Shown here piece by piece: positions 1 through 7,724 of a stretch of 27,606 bases of DNA. How positions within the stretch are numbered: the first letter of the stretch is position 1; every line of letters starts with the position of its first letter. The stretch is from JAVBTR01 sp031556065 (lineage in GTDB: Bacteria; Bacillota; Clostridia; Christensenellales; Aristaeellaceae). The translations under genes were made by a program, and so were the position numbers. The stretch lies in assembly GCA_031556065.1 (NCBI GenBank), contig JAVBTR010000031.1, forward strand, positions 1 through 27,606, read 5' to 3'. The notes below the pieces were generated by a model. It ran no database searches and had not been told where the DNA came from. It saw only the letters and a list, made by a program, of their open reading frames with translations.

Positions 1-1001
1 ACCGCCAGATTGATGGTAACCAGGCCGTCCACCTCGTCGCCCACTAGCAATAAATTGCTGCTGTCCCCATGATAGTGGTTGCAGTAATGGGGCAGGGGAT
101 AGGTTTGAAGCACGCAACCCCTTTCGTCTGCCAGGCCCACATAGGGCACAAAACCGCTGCCTTCAAGCGCTTTGGTTACGGCCTGGGTACGGTTCACCGT
201 AATGGTGCCATCGTGGCCCGGCCCCCGGTTGTCGAAGAAAATAAGGCCGTCCCGGGTCCAGAACTCGTGACCAACGCTGTCACTGCTATTTTGCCTAAAG
301 CAGGGCAGAATGTCAAGGGTGTTTGTGTTCACAAGAAACATCCGCTGCATCACCAGATGCCAGGGGCCTTCATGGCAGTACATGAACAGATGGGGCTGGA
401 CGGGCGAAAACTGCAAGTGCCCGCCTTCGCAGGTATCTCTTACAGCTACGATAGGATCGCCAATTTTCCCGTTTTTAAAAGGAAACAGGCGGATCACACA
501 CCGCTTGGTGCGGTACATGGACTGGGCGAAGCCGGAGTAATTCATACCGTGCTCCATCTGAACATCCTCGTTGTTCAAAACCCCGATCAACGTTTGATCA
601 CAGTTCATGCTGATCCGCCCTGGCTTGAACCCTTCCGGGGCTTTGAAAATAGTCTGCTCCCGGCCCGTTTTTAAATCCAAAAGAACCGCTTCTCCGCTGA
701 GATTATAAAGCAGATACCGGCTTTGGGGGTCCTTGGTCAGGTGCCCAACAGAGCGGTCGGTATAGGCTGTATGCCTTGTGATAATCCCTGTTTTTTGGTT
801 TGCAGAAAACACGTTGTTAATGCCCTTGGTGTCCCGGTCAGAAAGAAAAAAGATGTCTTCCCCGCCCAGGGTAAAGGCGTTTTCGGTGAAATACAGATGC
901 ACGTTGTTGTATTCGTGGCTATTGGTCAATCGGGTTATAATGGCACCGGTCAGTGTGTCGGTATAGGTACTCATTTCCGAAGGATAAATCTTTGGCAGCA
1001 T
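1..1001 (-). CDS. ogl: Oligogalacturonate lyase (PL22 family), 3' end cut by window edge
   Basis: The open frame starts at an ATG at 999-1001 behind a good ribosome binding site (AGGAG, 7 bases upstream) and runs off the left edge after 333 codons; full family members are around 390 residues. The protein has no signal peptide, so it should act in the cytoplasm, cleaving imported unsaturated or saturated oligogalacturonides by beta-elimination. Seen in the sequence: repeated beta-propeller-like strands, a GGHLQFSP...CHEGPW block (about residues 193-214), a GHEFW block (244-248) and an HYCNHYH cluster (305-311). These His-rich blocks are the recognisable signature of PL22, where His residues act as base and bind the metal. 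It is last in an operon with an LplABC-like importer, which supports uptake followed by cleavage. An antisense open frame covers part of it and is not considered real. Confidence 0.85.
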   Translation of the reverse strand, partial: MLPKIYPSEMSTYTDTLTGAIITRLTNSHEYNNVHLYFTENAFTLGGEDIFFLSDRDTKGINNVFSANQKTGIITRHTAYTDRSVGHLTKDPQSRYLLYNLSGEAVLLDLKTGREQTIFKAPEGFKPGRISMNCDQTLIGVLNNEDVQMEHGMNYSGFAQSMYRTKRCVIRLFPFKNGKIGDPIVAVRDTCEGGHLQFSPVQPHLFMYCHEGPWHLVMQRMFLVNTNTLDILPCFRQNSSDSVGHEFWTRDGLIFFDNRGPGHDGTITVNRTQAVTKALEGSGFVPYVGLADERGCVLQTYPLPHYCNHYHGDSSNLLLVGDEVDGLVTINLA

Positions 1002-1020
1002 AAAACGCTCCTAAGCAAAA

Positions 1021-1042
1021 ATTCGCAGGTTGCCCTGCGAAT
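1021..1042 (-). terminator. Intercistronic stem-loop with T-tail before the lyase gene
   Basis: ATTCGCAGG (1021-1029) and CCTGCGAAT (1034-1042) are perfect complements around a 4-base loop. Read on the minus strand the stem is followed directly by TTTT and then the lyase ribosome binding site. It has the form of a Rho-independent terminator inside the 53-base gap between permease and lyase. Partial termination or 3'-end protection of the transporter mRNA is inferred. Confidence 0.6.
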
Positions 1043-1054
1043 GGTAGTATGTTT

Positions 1055-1945
1055 TTAGCCCTTTACTGAACCCATGGTAACGCCTTTGGCAAAGTGCTTT
1101 TGAAGAAAGGGGTACACACAGATGATCGGCACGGTGGCAACCACGATGGTAGCGTACTTTACCGAATCGCTGGGTGCCCAGATGGTGACTTCTGAGGCCA
1201 CATTATCGCCCATGGTGCCCTGGGAAAGAATAACAATCTGCCTTAGCCATACGGTGATGGGCCACATATCGGAATTGTCCAGGTAGATCATGGGGCGAAG
1301 GTAGTTGTTCCAGTGGCCTACCGCATAGAAAAGAGAGAAGGTAGCGATAGAGGCCTTGGACATGGGCAGGATGATCTTAATGAAGGCCTGAACCTCGTTG
1401 CAGCCGTCGATTCGGGCCGATTCTTCAATGCTCTCAGGCAGCTCTTGGAAAAAGTTCTTCATGATGATCAGGTTGGAAGAGGAGATAGCCACCGGCAGCC
1501 AGATCGCCCAGAAGGTGTTGCCTAAGCGCAGCTTGTTGTTCACTACGATAAAGTCAGGGATCAAGCCGGCGGAGAAAAGCATGAAGAAGATAACCACTTG
1601 CAGCATCAGTTTGCGGCCGGGCAGGTATTTTTTGCTTAAAACGTAGGCTGTCATGGCGGTAATAATAATGTTGATTAATGTACCCCCCAGGGTGATCACA
1701 ACGCTGTTGCCAAGAGAACGGATGGTGCGACCGGAGAAGATCATTTTGTAGGCATCAATGGAGAAATGGCCGAAGGTCAGCCGTGCCAAGCCGGTGGATG
1801 AGAAGGAGCCTATCACCACGTAAATCAGCGGTGCCAGCATCACAATGGCCAGCAAGCCTAAAACAGTGTAGTTGCTTACGTCGAAGATACGTCCAAGGGT
1901 GCTTTGGTTGCGGTTGGCCATCTTGGCGTTGTCTTTCTTAGCCAT
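1055..1945 (-). CDS. Carbohydrate ABC transporter permease, YtcP/LplC type
   Basis: This 296-residue integral membrane protein is one half of the translocation channel of a CUT1-type sugar importer. It shows a short cytoplasmic N-terminus, a first membrane span near residues 28-50, five further hydrophobic segments, and the cytoplasmic EAA loop that contacts the ATPase (ESARIDGCNEVQAFIKIILP, about residues 176-195). Length and ending (KGVTMGSVKG) are typical of the YtcP/LplC family. Its ATG shares one base with the TAA stop of the upstream permease gene (TAATG), so translation is probably coupled. The neighbouring PL22 lyase suggests oligogalacturonide or related pectin fragments as substrate; that assignment is inference from context. 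No ATPase gene lies in this operon. Confidence 0.9.
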   Translation of the reverse strand: MAKKDNAKMANRNQSTLGRIFDVSNYTVLGLLAIVMLAPLIYVVIGSFSSTGLARLTFGHFSIDAYKMIFSGRTIRSLGNSVVITLGGTLINIIITAMTAYVLSKKYLPGRKLMLQVVIFFMLFSAGLIPDFIVVNNKLRLGNTFWAIWLPVAISSSNLIIMKNFFQELPESIEESARIDGCNEVQAFIKIILPMSKASIATFSLFYAVGHWNNYLRPMIYLDNSDMWPITVWLRQIVILSQGTMGDNVASEVTIWAPSDSVKYATIVVATVPIICVYPFLQKHFAKGVTMGSVKG

Positions 1946-2937
1946 TAGTACACCCCCTCTTCCCCGAACAGTTTAGCCAGCTTGTTAGAGCCCAGGACCA
2001 GAATCAGGCTGACGATGGAGCGGAAAAGGCCGACCGTTGCGGAATAGGAATAGTTGCTGATGCCGGGGGCGGGTCGGTAAAGGGCTTTTAAGCCGATATC
2101 GTAAATGTATGTATCGAACACCGTTGCCACGTCCCGGTTAAGGGAGTTAAGCATGAGGTAAATCTGATCGAAGCCGCTTTCCAAGAAGGAGCCCATGCGC
2201 AGAATCAGCATAACGATGATCGTGGATTTAATAGAAGGAAGCGTAATGTGGAGCAGCTGCTTAAAGCGGCCGGCGCCGTCAATAACGGCGGCCTCATAAA
2301 GCTGTTCATCCACGCCGGAAAGCGCCGCCAGGTAGATAATGGTGCCCCAGCCGGCTTCCTTCCACATGATTTCAATAATATACATGGGCCGGAACCATTG
2401 CTCCGATTCCATAAAGGGAATGGTGGCTTTGCCCACCATGGTCAAAAGGTTGTTTACAAGGCCGTTGGGCGCAGGCCCCAGTAGCATCAGCATTAAGCTG
2501 CCAAGCACCGTCCAGGATACAAAGTGGGGCAGATACAGTACGGACTGTACTGTGCGCTTGTAGCCGGAACCTCGGACTTCGTTTAATAATAGCGCTAAAA
2601 TGATGGGGAAGGGGAAATAGAAAATAATGTTGAGCATAGCCAGAATCAAGGTGTTGCGAAGGAGCATGGGGAAATCCCGGTGGTTAAAGAAAACCTGGAA
2701 GTTCTTGTACCACGGATCCATCATGGGGCTGGACTGCCCAAGGTTCTCAAGCTGCGGCGAATACCTTTGAAACACGATATCCAATTTCAAAAGAGGCCAG
2801 AATTTAAACAGCGCGTAATAAATTGCAGCCGGAATCAGCATGGCATAGAGCCACTTGTAGCGCTTCATGGTAAGCCATGTTTTGCGCATTGCGCTCTTGT
2901 GCGGGCGGTTGACCACGGTGGTGGGGGTCATTGGCAT
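1945..2937 (-). CDS. Carbohydrate ABC transporter permease, LplB type
   Basis: This 330-residue membrane protein is the partner channel subunit. It has the LplB-like N-terminus (a basic stretch followed by YKWLYAMLIPAAIYYALFKF), six hydrophobic segments and an EAA loop (LYEAAVIDGAGRFKQLLHIT, about residues 215-235). The start is ATG at 2935-2937 behind GAGGAG 4 bases away; a second ATG two codons in is a possible alternative. It follows the solute-binding gene after an 80-base gap that contains a strong stem-loop, and overlaps the next permease by one base. Substrate inferred from the operon: pectin oligosaccharides. Uptake energy must come from an ATPase encoded elsewhere, as with the shared MsmX/MsmK ATPase of other Bacillota. 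Confidence 0.9.
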   Translation of the reverse strand: MPMTPTTVVNRPHKSAMRKTWLTMKRYKWLYAMLIPAAIYYALFKFWPLLKLDIVFQRYSPQLENLGQSSPMMDPWYKNFQVFFNHRDFPMLLRNTLILAMLNIIFYFPFPIILALLLNEVRGSGYKRTVQSVLYLPHFVSWTVLGSLMLMLLGPAPNGLVNNLLTMVGKATIPFMESEQWFRPMYIIEIMWKEAGWGTIIYLAALSGVDEQLYEAAVIDGAGRFKQLLHITLPSIKSTIIVMLILRMGSFLESGFDQIYLMLNSLNRDVATVFDTYIYDIGLKALYRPAPGISNYSYSATVGLFRSIVSLILVLGSNKLAKLFGEEGVY

Positions 2938-2970
2938 CCTGCTCCTCTCTTAGGGGGGTACTGGGTTAAA

Positions 2971-3002
2971 ATGGGAGGCCGTCCCGAGGGGCGGCCTCCC
3001 AT
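2971..3002 (-). terminator. GC-rich intercistronic stem-loop between binding protein and permeases
   Basis: ATGGGAGGCCG (2971-2981) pairs perfectly with CGGCCTCCCAT (2992-3002), and three further pairs including one G-T wobble can extend into the loop. On the minus strand the stem is followed by TTTTAAC. It lies 14 bases after the stop of the binding-protein gene. Such elements commonly let binding-protein mRNA exceed permease mRNA; that role is inferred here. Confidence 0.7.
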
Positions 3003-3016
3003 GGGGTGAGTTGGGT

Positions 3017-4543
3017 TTATTTTGCGTAGTTGGCGTTCACGTTATCGATGATGTCCTGGCCGCCCAGCTTAAGCCATTCGTCACGGGCAGCGGCAAAGCC
3101 GGCAGCGTCGATCTGGCCCATGATGTACTTAACCCGGGCATCAGAGATGGTGGTGGCGATTTCGGTTTGCAGGTTCATGTAATCGCTGTCCATGTAGCCG
3201 ATGGAAACATCAGACACAACATAGGGTTCATTTTCAATGGAAACAGCGGTAATCTTTTGCACATCGGTCATGCCCTGGCCATAATCCAAGGACTGTACCC
3301 GGCGGGGGAACATGGAAGCGAAGATTTCGCTGGAGCCGTCAGCCACGCGCAGGTCTTGCTGTTCCTTGGAAATGCTCAGCGTGCCATCGGCTTCCTTGGT
3401 GTAGTGGAGGCCTTCAACGCCAACAGCGGTCAGAATGCCGCCTTCTTCGTTCAAGGTAGCAACGAAATCCAGAATCTTATCCAGGGTGGCTTCGTCTTTA
3501 ACGGAGGCTTTGGGAATCAAAATGCCGCCTACGCCGCCAACGGACAGGGTGGAGTTCAAAACGGGGGTGCCGTCAGCCTTGTAAAGAATCTGCTGGGGGG
3601 TTACAACTGCGTTTTTGTCTACATTATCTACCAGGGAGTCATACTTGCCGCCGGGATAACGGGCGTTGGTGGCGGTGGTGATCATGCAGCCGGCAATACC
3701 CTGGGTCAGGGGGCCGTGCTTGTCGGTGTTAATAGCGAAGTCCTTGTTCATGTAGCCATTGTCATACATCCACTTGAACAGGTCCAGGGTCTCCATGTAT
3801 TCGTCGAAGAAGAAGTAAGGCATAACTTTGCCTTCGGCATCCACACCCCAGTAGTTGGGGGCGCCCATGGCCACAGCCAGGGTATTGAAGCCGGCGTAGG
3901 TTAGCTCTTTGTCCTGGTCGTCGCAGTAAGCGAAACCAATGGTATCCTTAACGCCGTTGCCATCGGGATCGCCGTCGGTGAAGGCAGCAACCATGGCCTT
4001 GAAGGTTTCAACATTGGTGGGCGCCGCAAGGTTCAGCTTTTCTAGCCAGTCCTGGCGATACAGCACACCCACCCGGGCAGCGGATACGATGGAGGGGAAC
4101 ATGTAGCTGCGGCCGCCAACGGAGGAAACAGCCAGGTTAGCGGGGGTAGTCAGTTCGTTTTTGAAGATTTCACGTTCTTGGAGCTTATCGGTCAGATCCC
4201 AGAAGATGCCATCTTCGCACATTTGAATGTAGTTGGCGTTGGTGGCCACCGCGCTGGTGATCACAACCACCATGGGAAGATCGGTGGAGGACATAATGGT
4301 GTTGAACTTGGTCAGGTAATCGCCCTGGGGAGCCCAGGTGATCTGAAGGTCCACATTGCCCAGCTCTTCTGCTGCCAGCAACACGGGATTGGCCTTCTCG
4401 CCAGTGGAGCCAACAGGTTCGGCTTCACCATAGAAGGGGCAGAGCACCGAGATAACAAAGGGGGCTTCTTCAGCCATAGCGGGAACCGCAGCCAGGGACA
4501 ACAGCATTGCCAAGGCCAGTGCAAGGGAAAGAATCTTACGCAT
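3017..4543 (-). CDS. Secreted sugar-binding protein of ABC importer, LplA-like
   Basis: The extracellular solute-binding subunit of the importer. The true start is taken at ATG 4541-4543 because AGGAGG sits 6 bases upstream and the protein then begins with a signal peptide (MRKILSLALALAMLLSLAAV, cleavage after AMA, before EEAP); the frame stays open 32 codons further upstream but without signal or ribosome site. The mature part is about 484 residues, the long LplA/YtcQ size. No lipobox Cys is present, unusual for a binding protein in a Gram-positive lineage. Calcium-like loops such as DGDPDGNGVKD (about residues 200-210) are visible. It is first in the operon with two permeases and a PL22 lyase, so oligogalacturonide binding is the likely role; the ligand cannot be read from sequence alone. 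Confidence 0.88.
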   Translation of the reverse strand: MRKILSLALALAMLLSLAAVPAMAEEAPFVISVLCPFYGEAEPVGSTGEKANPVLLAAEELGNVDLQITWAPQGDYLTKFNTIMSSTDLPMVVVITSAVATNANYIQMCEDGIFWDLTDKLQEREIFKNELTTPANLAVSSVGGRSYMFPSIVSAARVGVLYRQDWLEKLNLAAPTNVETFKAMVAAFTDGDPDGNGVKDTIGFAYCDDQDKELTYAGFNTLAVAMGAPNYWGVDAEGKVMPYFFFDEYMETLDLFKWMYDNGYMNKDFAINTDKHGPLTQGIAGCMITTATNARYPGGKYDSLVDNVDKNAVVTPQQILYKADGTPVLNSTLSVGGVGGILIPKASVKDEATLDKILDFVATLNEEGGILTAVGVEGLHYTKEADGTLSISKEQQDLRVADGSSEIFASMFPRRVQSLDYGQGMTDVQKITAVSIENEPYVVSDVSIGYMDSDYMNLQTEIATTISDARVKYIMGQIDAAGFAAARDEWLKLGGQDIIDNVNANYAK

Positions 4544-4605
4544 AGTATACCTCCTAATTAGATTGTAACTTCCGTGCCGTTGTGACACGCTTTGTTGATG
4601 AATGG

Positions 4606-4635
4606 AGTATAAATGATGCCATTGGCAAAGCGCAA
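4606..4635 (-). promoter_or_regulatory. Candidate promoter of the pectin operon with overlapping cre-like site
   Basis: On the minus strand TATACT (4606-4611) can serve as -10, with TTGCGC (4630-4635) 18 bases upstream as a poor -35, as expected of an activator-dependent promoter. GCAAAGCGCAATCA (4625-4638) on the plus strand matches 8 of 10 fixed positions of the CcpA cre consensus and overlaps that -35. This would give a roughly 60-base leader before the binding-protein gene. Neither site is proven. Confidence 0.35.
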
Positions 4636-4640
4636 TCACA

Positions 4641-4712
4641 ATACATAAAATTGGATAGACAAAATATGAAAAACCGGGTATGCAAAATTGAAATCGGTAT
4701 ACATTTTCTAAA
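4641..4712. promoter_or_regulatory. Candidate AraC-type operator repeats between divergent promoters
   Basis: Three related A/T-rich boxes are seen: ATACATAAAATTGGA (4641-4655), GTATGCAAAATTGAA (4678-4692) and GTATACATTTTCTAA (4698-4712). The first two share AAAATTG and all share a RTAYRCA-like start; starts are 37 and 20 bases apart. They lie between the two divergent promoters, where the adjacent AraC-family protein would be expected to bind. Similarity could be partly due to A/T richness. Confidence 0.3.
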
Positions 4713-4723
4713 ATGCTCCCCTC

Positions 4724-4752
4724 TTCCCAGACCTTTTAAAATGTGGTATACT
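4724..4752 (+). promoter_or_regulatory. Promoter of the AraC-family regulator gene
   Basis: TTCCCA (4724-4729) and TATACT (4747-4752) are separated by 17 bases, and TG at 4744-4745 makes an extended -10 (TGG-TATACT). The transcript would have a leader of about 35 bases before the ATG at 4794, which has GGGAG 8 to 9 bases upstream. Confidence 0.55.
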
Positions 4753-4793
4753 CATTGAGAAATAAGGGTTTTTAGGGGAAGGGAGATAGAAAA

Positions 4794-7022
4794 ATGCGCA
4801 CTTTGCTCAAGCAAAAGGCTTATCGCTCTTTTCTTTTTTCTTTCCTGTGCATTTTTGTCTTGCCAACCCTTTTAATGCTGTATTTTATGTCTTCCACCTT
4901 GTCAATAGCCCAGAATGAGGAACGCATTGCCACTCAGCTGATGCTGGAGCAATATAAAAACGGCGTTGATGGGCAGATGAACGCCATTAAACGGATCGGG
5001 GATACCCTGGTAGTAGACGATAAAGCCCTGCTTTTTTCATCCGCCAAGGATGAAACCGAGTACCTAAAAAGCACTACGGTTTTTCAGGCGATTCGCGGGC
5101 TGATGCAGCAGGTGGCCACCATTACCATTGCCAATGAGCATATCGAAGTAGCGTACCTCTATTTTCCTATGAGCAGCAAGGTCATTTCCAATACGGCTAT
5201 GGACGCGCCTGTTTTTTACCAGCGGCGTATTGTGGACCATTTTCCTTCCTATGAAGATTTTATCGGGTTTCTTACATCCAACCAGGATGGCTTTGTTCGC
5301 GTAAACAAGCATATTTACTACCTGCGCACCTTTGACCGGGGCGGCGTGCCTTCCATTAGCTGCGCTATTTCCCTTGCGGGCAATTTCTTCAACTCCTTTA
5401 AAACCCTTTCGGAAACAAAGGAAGGGATGGGCTTTACCCTGCTTTCCCCGGAGGGGGAACTGCTTTTTACCACCCTTGAGGACGCTTCCTTTTTAACCGA
5501 GCAGGCCCTTGACAGCGGCACGGTTTCATACGATGGCACCAAGCTTTATCTGCACCAAAGTGTTTCGGCGGATACCCTTTGCCTCTATGTGGTGACCATT
5601 CCCGAAAACGTGTATACCGCAAGGCTGGTAACCATGCAAACCATCTTTGGCATTTTAGCTGGCGTTATTCTGATTGCTGGCATCGTCATGTCTTTCACCC
5701 TGGCCAAACGGCGGTATGCGCCTATTCGCCATTTAAGGGAACTGGTGGGGGAGCGGCCCCAGGAAAGCGAAACCCTCACCGGGGATGATTTCTCTTATTT
5801 ATCCGAAACCGTGGAAGCCATGAAGGATGAAAAGATGGATATTAACCGGCAATTGAAATATGCTTCCAAGCGCATGAACCATTTTCAATTGGAAAAGCTC
5901 TTAAACGGCACCTATTCCACTGCCGCTGTTATGGAAGAAGAGCTGCTTAAAGCGGATGTGGCCTTTGCCAGCGATACCTTTGCCCTGGCAGGGATACACA
6001 TTAACCGCATCGACGCGGCCGATCTTGTAAACGATAAGCCTCTGGCGGATTTTGTTATCGGCAATGTATACGAGGAATTGCTGGCTAAGTATGCCCCTCA
6101 TGTGGTTTCCATGGAAGAGATGAACGTAATTATTCTTTCCTTGCCCGAGGAGGCGGGTCATGAAGCCCTTGTAAATGCGCTGCAAACAGGCTGCAACGTG
6201 CTTTCGGAAAGCTTTTCCATGCACCTTTGTATAAACCTGGGCCATGCGGTTCACGGGCTGAACGAATTAAGGGTGGCCTATTTAGAGCTGCGCAATGAAA
6301 TGTCCGTGCGCAAGGGCGAGGATGGGCTGTTTTTCTCTTGGCAGGAGAGTGCCTCCAGCGTTTCGGACCGTAACGCCGATATGGACGCCGCCGCCCATAA
6401 GCTTAGCCGTCTGGTGCTAATCGGCGCTTACGACGATGTGCTCAATCAATACGAGGTGCTTAAAAAAGCCAGCGAGGGTCAGCCAGCCTGGTCGGTTCGA
6501 ATGATGCTTTCTTCTCTTGTACGGGAATGTATGGATGGCTTGGCTCTGCGGCTGGATAGCGATATAATGAAGCAGCTGTCCATTCTTTCTCAGCACTACA
6601 TTGAATCCCCCGTTGGATTAGATGAATTTCAGACGGTCTTTAAGGTCATCAAAACCATGACCCGTTCGGTTCCTACTTCAACTGGCAAAACAAAAAACGA
6701 CGACATTGGCCGCTTGGCATGGGAATATATCAGCCAGAATTACGCCTCTGCGGATATGTCCATCCAGGCAGCGGCAGATCACCTGGGGCTCACGGCCTCT
6801 TATTGTTCCCAGCTCTACAAGCGCCAAACAGGCCGCGCCATGCTGGACGATATTAACCAAATGCGCTTGAATAGAGCCAAAGAGCTTCTGCGCGGCACCC
6901 ATCTGGGCCTTGAAGAAATCGCCATTCAAACGGGCTTTTTAAACAGCTCCACATTCATTCGTACCTTTAAAAAGTACGAGGGAATTACACCGGGACAGTA
7001 CAGGCAGTCCGTCCAGGGGTAG
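4794..7022 (+). CDS. Membrane-anchored AraC-family sensor/transcription regulator (YesN-like)
   Basis: This 742-residue protein probably senses an extracellular ligand and regulates the divergent pectin operon. Seen: an N-terminal membrane span (about residues 13-34), an extracytoplasmic region of about 245 residues with Cache-like character, a second span (about 281-303), a short HAMP-like linker, a middle cytoplasmic region, and a C-terminal double helix-turn-helix AraC domain (about 645-740). The DNA-binding part is convincing: IQAAADHLGLTASYCSQLYK followed by LEEIAIQTGFLNSSTFIRTF and the ending GITPGQYR. Start ATG at 4794 follows GGGAG. The architecture equals single-chain AraC regulators found beside LplABC-type importers in Bacillota. 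It is transcribed away from the importer genes with a 250-base shared control region. The ligand is unknown; pectin fragments are inferred. Confidence 0.9.
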   Translation: MRTLLKQKAYRSFLFSFLCIFVLPTLLMLYFMSSTLSIAQNEERIATQLMLEQYKNGVDGQMNAIKRIGDTLVVDDKALLFSSAKDETEYLKSTTVFQAIRGLMQQVATITIANEHIEVAYLYFPMSSKVISNTAMDAPVFYQRRIVDHFPSYEDFIGFLTSNQDGFVRVNKHIYYLRTFDRGGVPSISCAISLAGNFFNSFKTLSETKEGMGFTLLSPEGELLFTTLEDASFLTEQALDSGTVSYDGTKLYLHQSVSADTLCLYVVTIPENVYTARLVTMQTIFGILAGVILIAGIVMSFTLAKRRYAPIRHLRELVGERPQESETLTGDDFSYLSETVEAMKDEKMDINRQLKYASKRMNHFQLEKLLNGTYSTAAVMEEELLKADVAFASDTFALAGIHINRIDAADLVNDKPLADFVIGNVYEELLAKYAPHVVSMEEMNVIILSLPEEAGHEALVNALQTGCNVLSESFSMHLCINLGHAVHGLNELRVAYLELRNEMSVRKGEDGLFFSWQESASSVSDRNADMDAAAHKLSRLVLIGAYDDVLNQYEVLKKASEGQPAWSVRMMLSSLVRECMDGLALRLDSDIMKQLSILSQHYIESPVGLDEFQTVFKVIKTMTRSVPTSTGKTKNDDIGRLAWEYISQNYASADMSIQAAADHLGLTASYCSQLYKRQTGRAMLDDINQMRLNRAKELLRGTHLGLEEIAIQTGFLNSSTFIRTFKKYEGITPGQYRQSVQG

Positions 7023-7061
7023 GTGTGGGGATACATAAGCAATATCATTATAACCGCATAC

Positions 7062-7094
7062 CCTGTAATGACCCACTTTGGTTATTACAGGAGG
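7062..7094 (+). promoter_or_regulatory. Leader stem-loop containing the sodC ribosome binding site
   Basis: CCTGTAATGACC (7062-7073) pairs with GGTTATTACAGG (7080-7091): 11 Watson-Crick pairs plus one G-T wobble around the loop CACTTT. The Shine-Dalgarno AGGAGG is at 7089-7094, so its first half lies in the 3' arm. As DNA it is also a near-perfect 30-bp dyad that could be a repressor operator. Structure is seen; function is inferred. Confidence 0.5.
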
Positions 7095-7100
7095 CTTTTT

Positions 7101-7604
7101 ATGAATATGAACGACACTTACAACCCCCTTGCCAATCGCAAGCCGGTTGCTACGGCAAAAATCATGGCCAGTGATATGTATCCGAATTTGAATGGGGATG
7201 TTAGCTTTTATACCGCGCCTGGCGGCACCCTCGTATCGGCCAGGGTCAGCGGCTTGCCGCCCATTGCCCTGCCCACCGACGATAACCCCACCCAGGTAGG
7301 CCCTTTTGGCTTCCACATCCATGAAGGGGCCAACTGTGGCGGAAACACCGGCGCGGAAGCTTTTTCTGCCGCTGGTGGCCACTATAACCCTACCAACCAG
7401 CCCCATCCCCTTCACGCAGGGGATTTGCCGGTGCTTTTCCCTAACAACGGCTATTCTGAAATGCAGGTCTTTACCGACCGCTTCCGCCCTCAGGACGTGG
7501 TAGGCCGCACGGTGGTCATTCACCAAATGCCGGATGATTTCCGCACCCAGCCCTCTGGGGACTCAGGCATGCGCATCGGCTGCGGCCCTATTTATAAACC
7601 GTAA
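7101..7604 (+). CDS. sodC: Cu/Zn superoxide dismutase, no signal peptide
   Basis: The enzyme converts superoxide to oxygen and hydrogen peroxide. The start is set at ATG 7101 because AGGAGG lies 6 bases upstream; the frame is open back to 7023 but has no ribosome site there. The 167-residue product keeps the metal set: HIHE (two Cu ligands), GGHYNP (bridging His), QPH and HAGDLP (Zn His, His, Asp), VVIH (fourth Cu His) and the late SGMRIGCG segment with the catalytic Arg and disulfide Cys. The loop between the two zinc histidines is shorter than usual. There is no signal peptide, so it would stay in the cytoplasm, unlike most periplasmic bacterial SodC. It follows the AraC gene by 78 bases and appears to be a separate unit. 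Confidence 0.9.
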   Translation: MNMNDTYNPLANRKPVATAKIMASDMYPNLNGDVSFYTAPGGTLVSARVSGLPPIALPTDDNPTQVGPFGFHIHEGANCGGNTGAEAFSAAGGHYNPTNQPHPLHAGDLPVLFPNNGYSEMQVFTDRFRPQDVVGRTVVIHQMPDDFRTQPSGDSGMRIGCGPIYKP

Positions 7605-7617
7605 GGATGTAAGCTTT

Positions 7618-7704
7618 GCGAGGGGGAAGGGATTCCTTTGGCAAGGCGAAGCCTTTTCCCTCTCGCCCTTCCCCATCCTCTAAACAGGCCAGATGTTCCC
7701 TGGC
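7618..7704. terminator. Palindrome-rich convergent intergenic region, likely terminators
   Basis: This lies between the 3' ends of sodC (plus) and the GT2 gene (minus). GCGAGGGGGAAGGG (7618-7631) pairs imperfectly with the arm ending CTCTCGC (to 7666). Inside is AAGGC-GAA-GCCTT (7643-7655), followed on the plus strand by TT. GCCAG/CTGGC (7688-7704) forms a small hairpin on the GT2 side. None has a long T tract, so termination strength is uncertain. Confidence 0.4.
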
Positions 7705-7724
7705 GTGTGGCAGCATAAAGCCCT

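Noticed and set aside
69..674. 201-codon plus-strand open frame at the left edge
   Set aside because: The minus strand here encodes a PL22 lyase with conserved His blocks and a proper ribosome site, which explains the region.
3011..3904. 297-codon plus-strand open frame opposite the pectin binding-protein gene
   Set aside because: Antisense shadow of a gene with a clear signal peptide and ribosome site; its own composition is shadow-like and no ribosome site precedes it.
4544..4639. Upstream extension of the pectin binding protein by 32 residues
   Set aside because: It would bury the signal peptide and overlaps the candidate promoter; AGGAGG before the ATG at 4543 decides the start.
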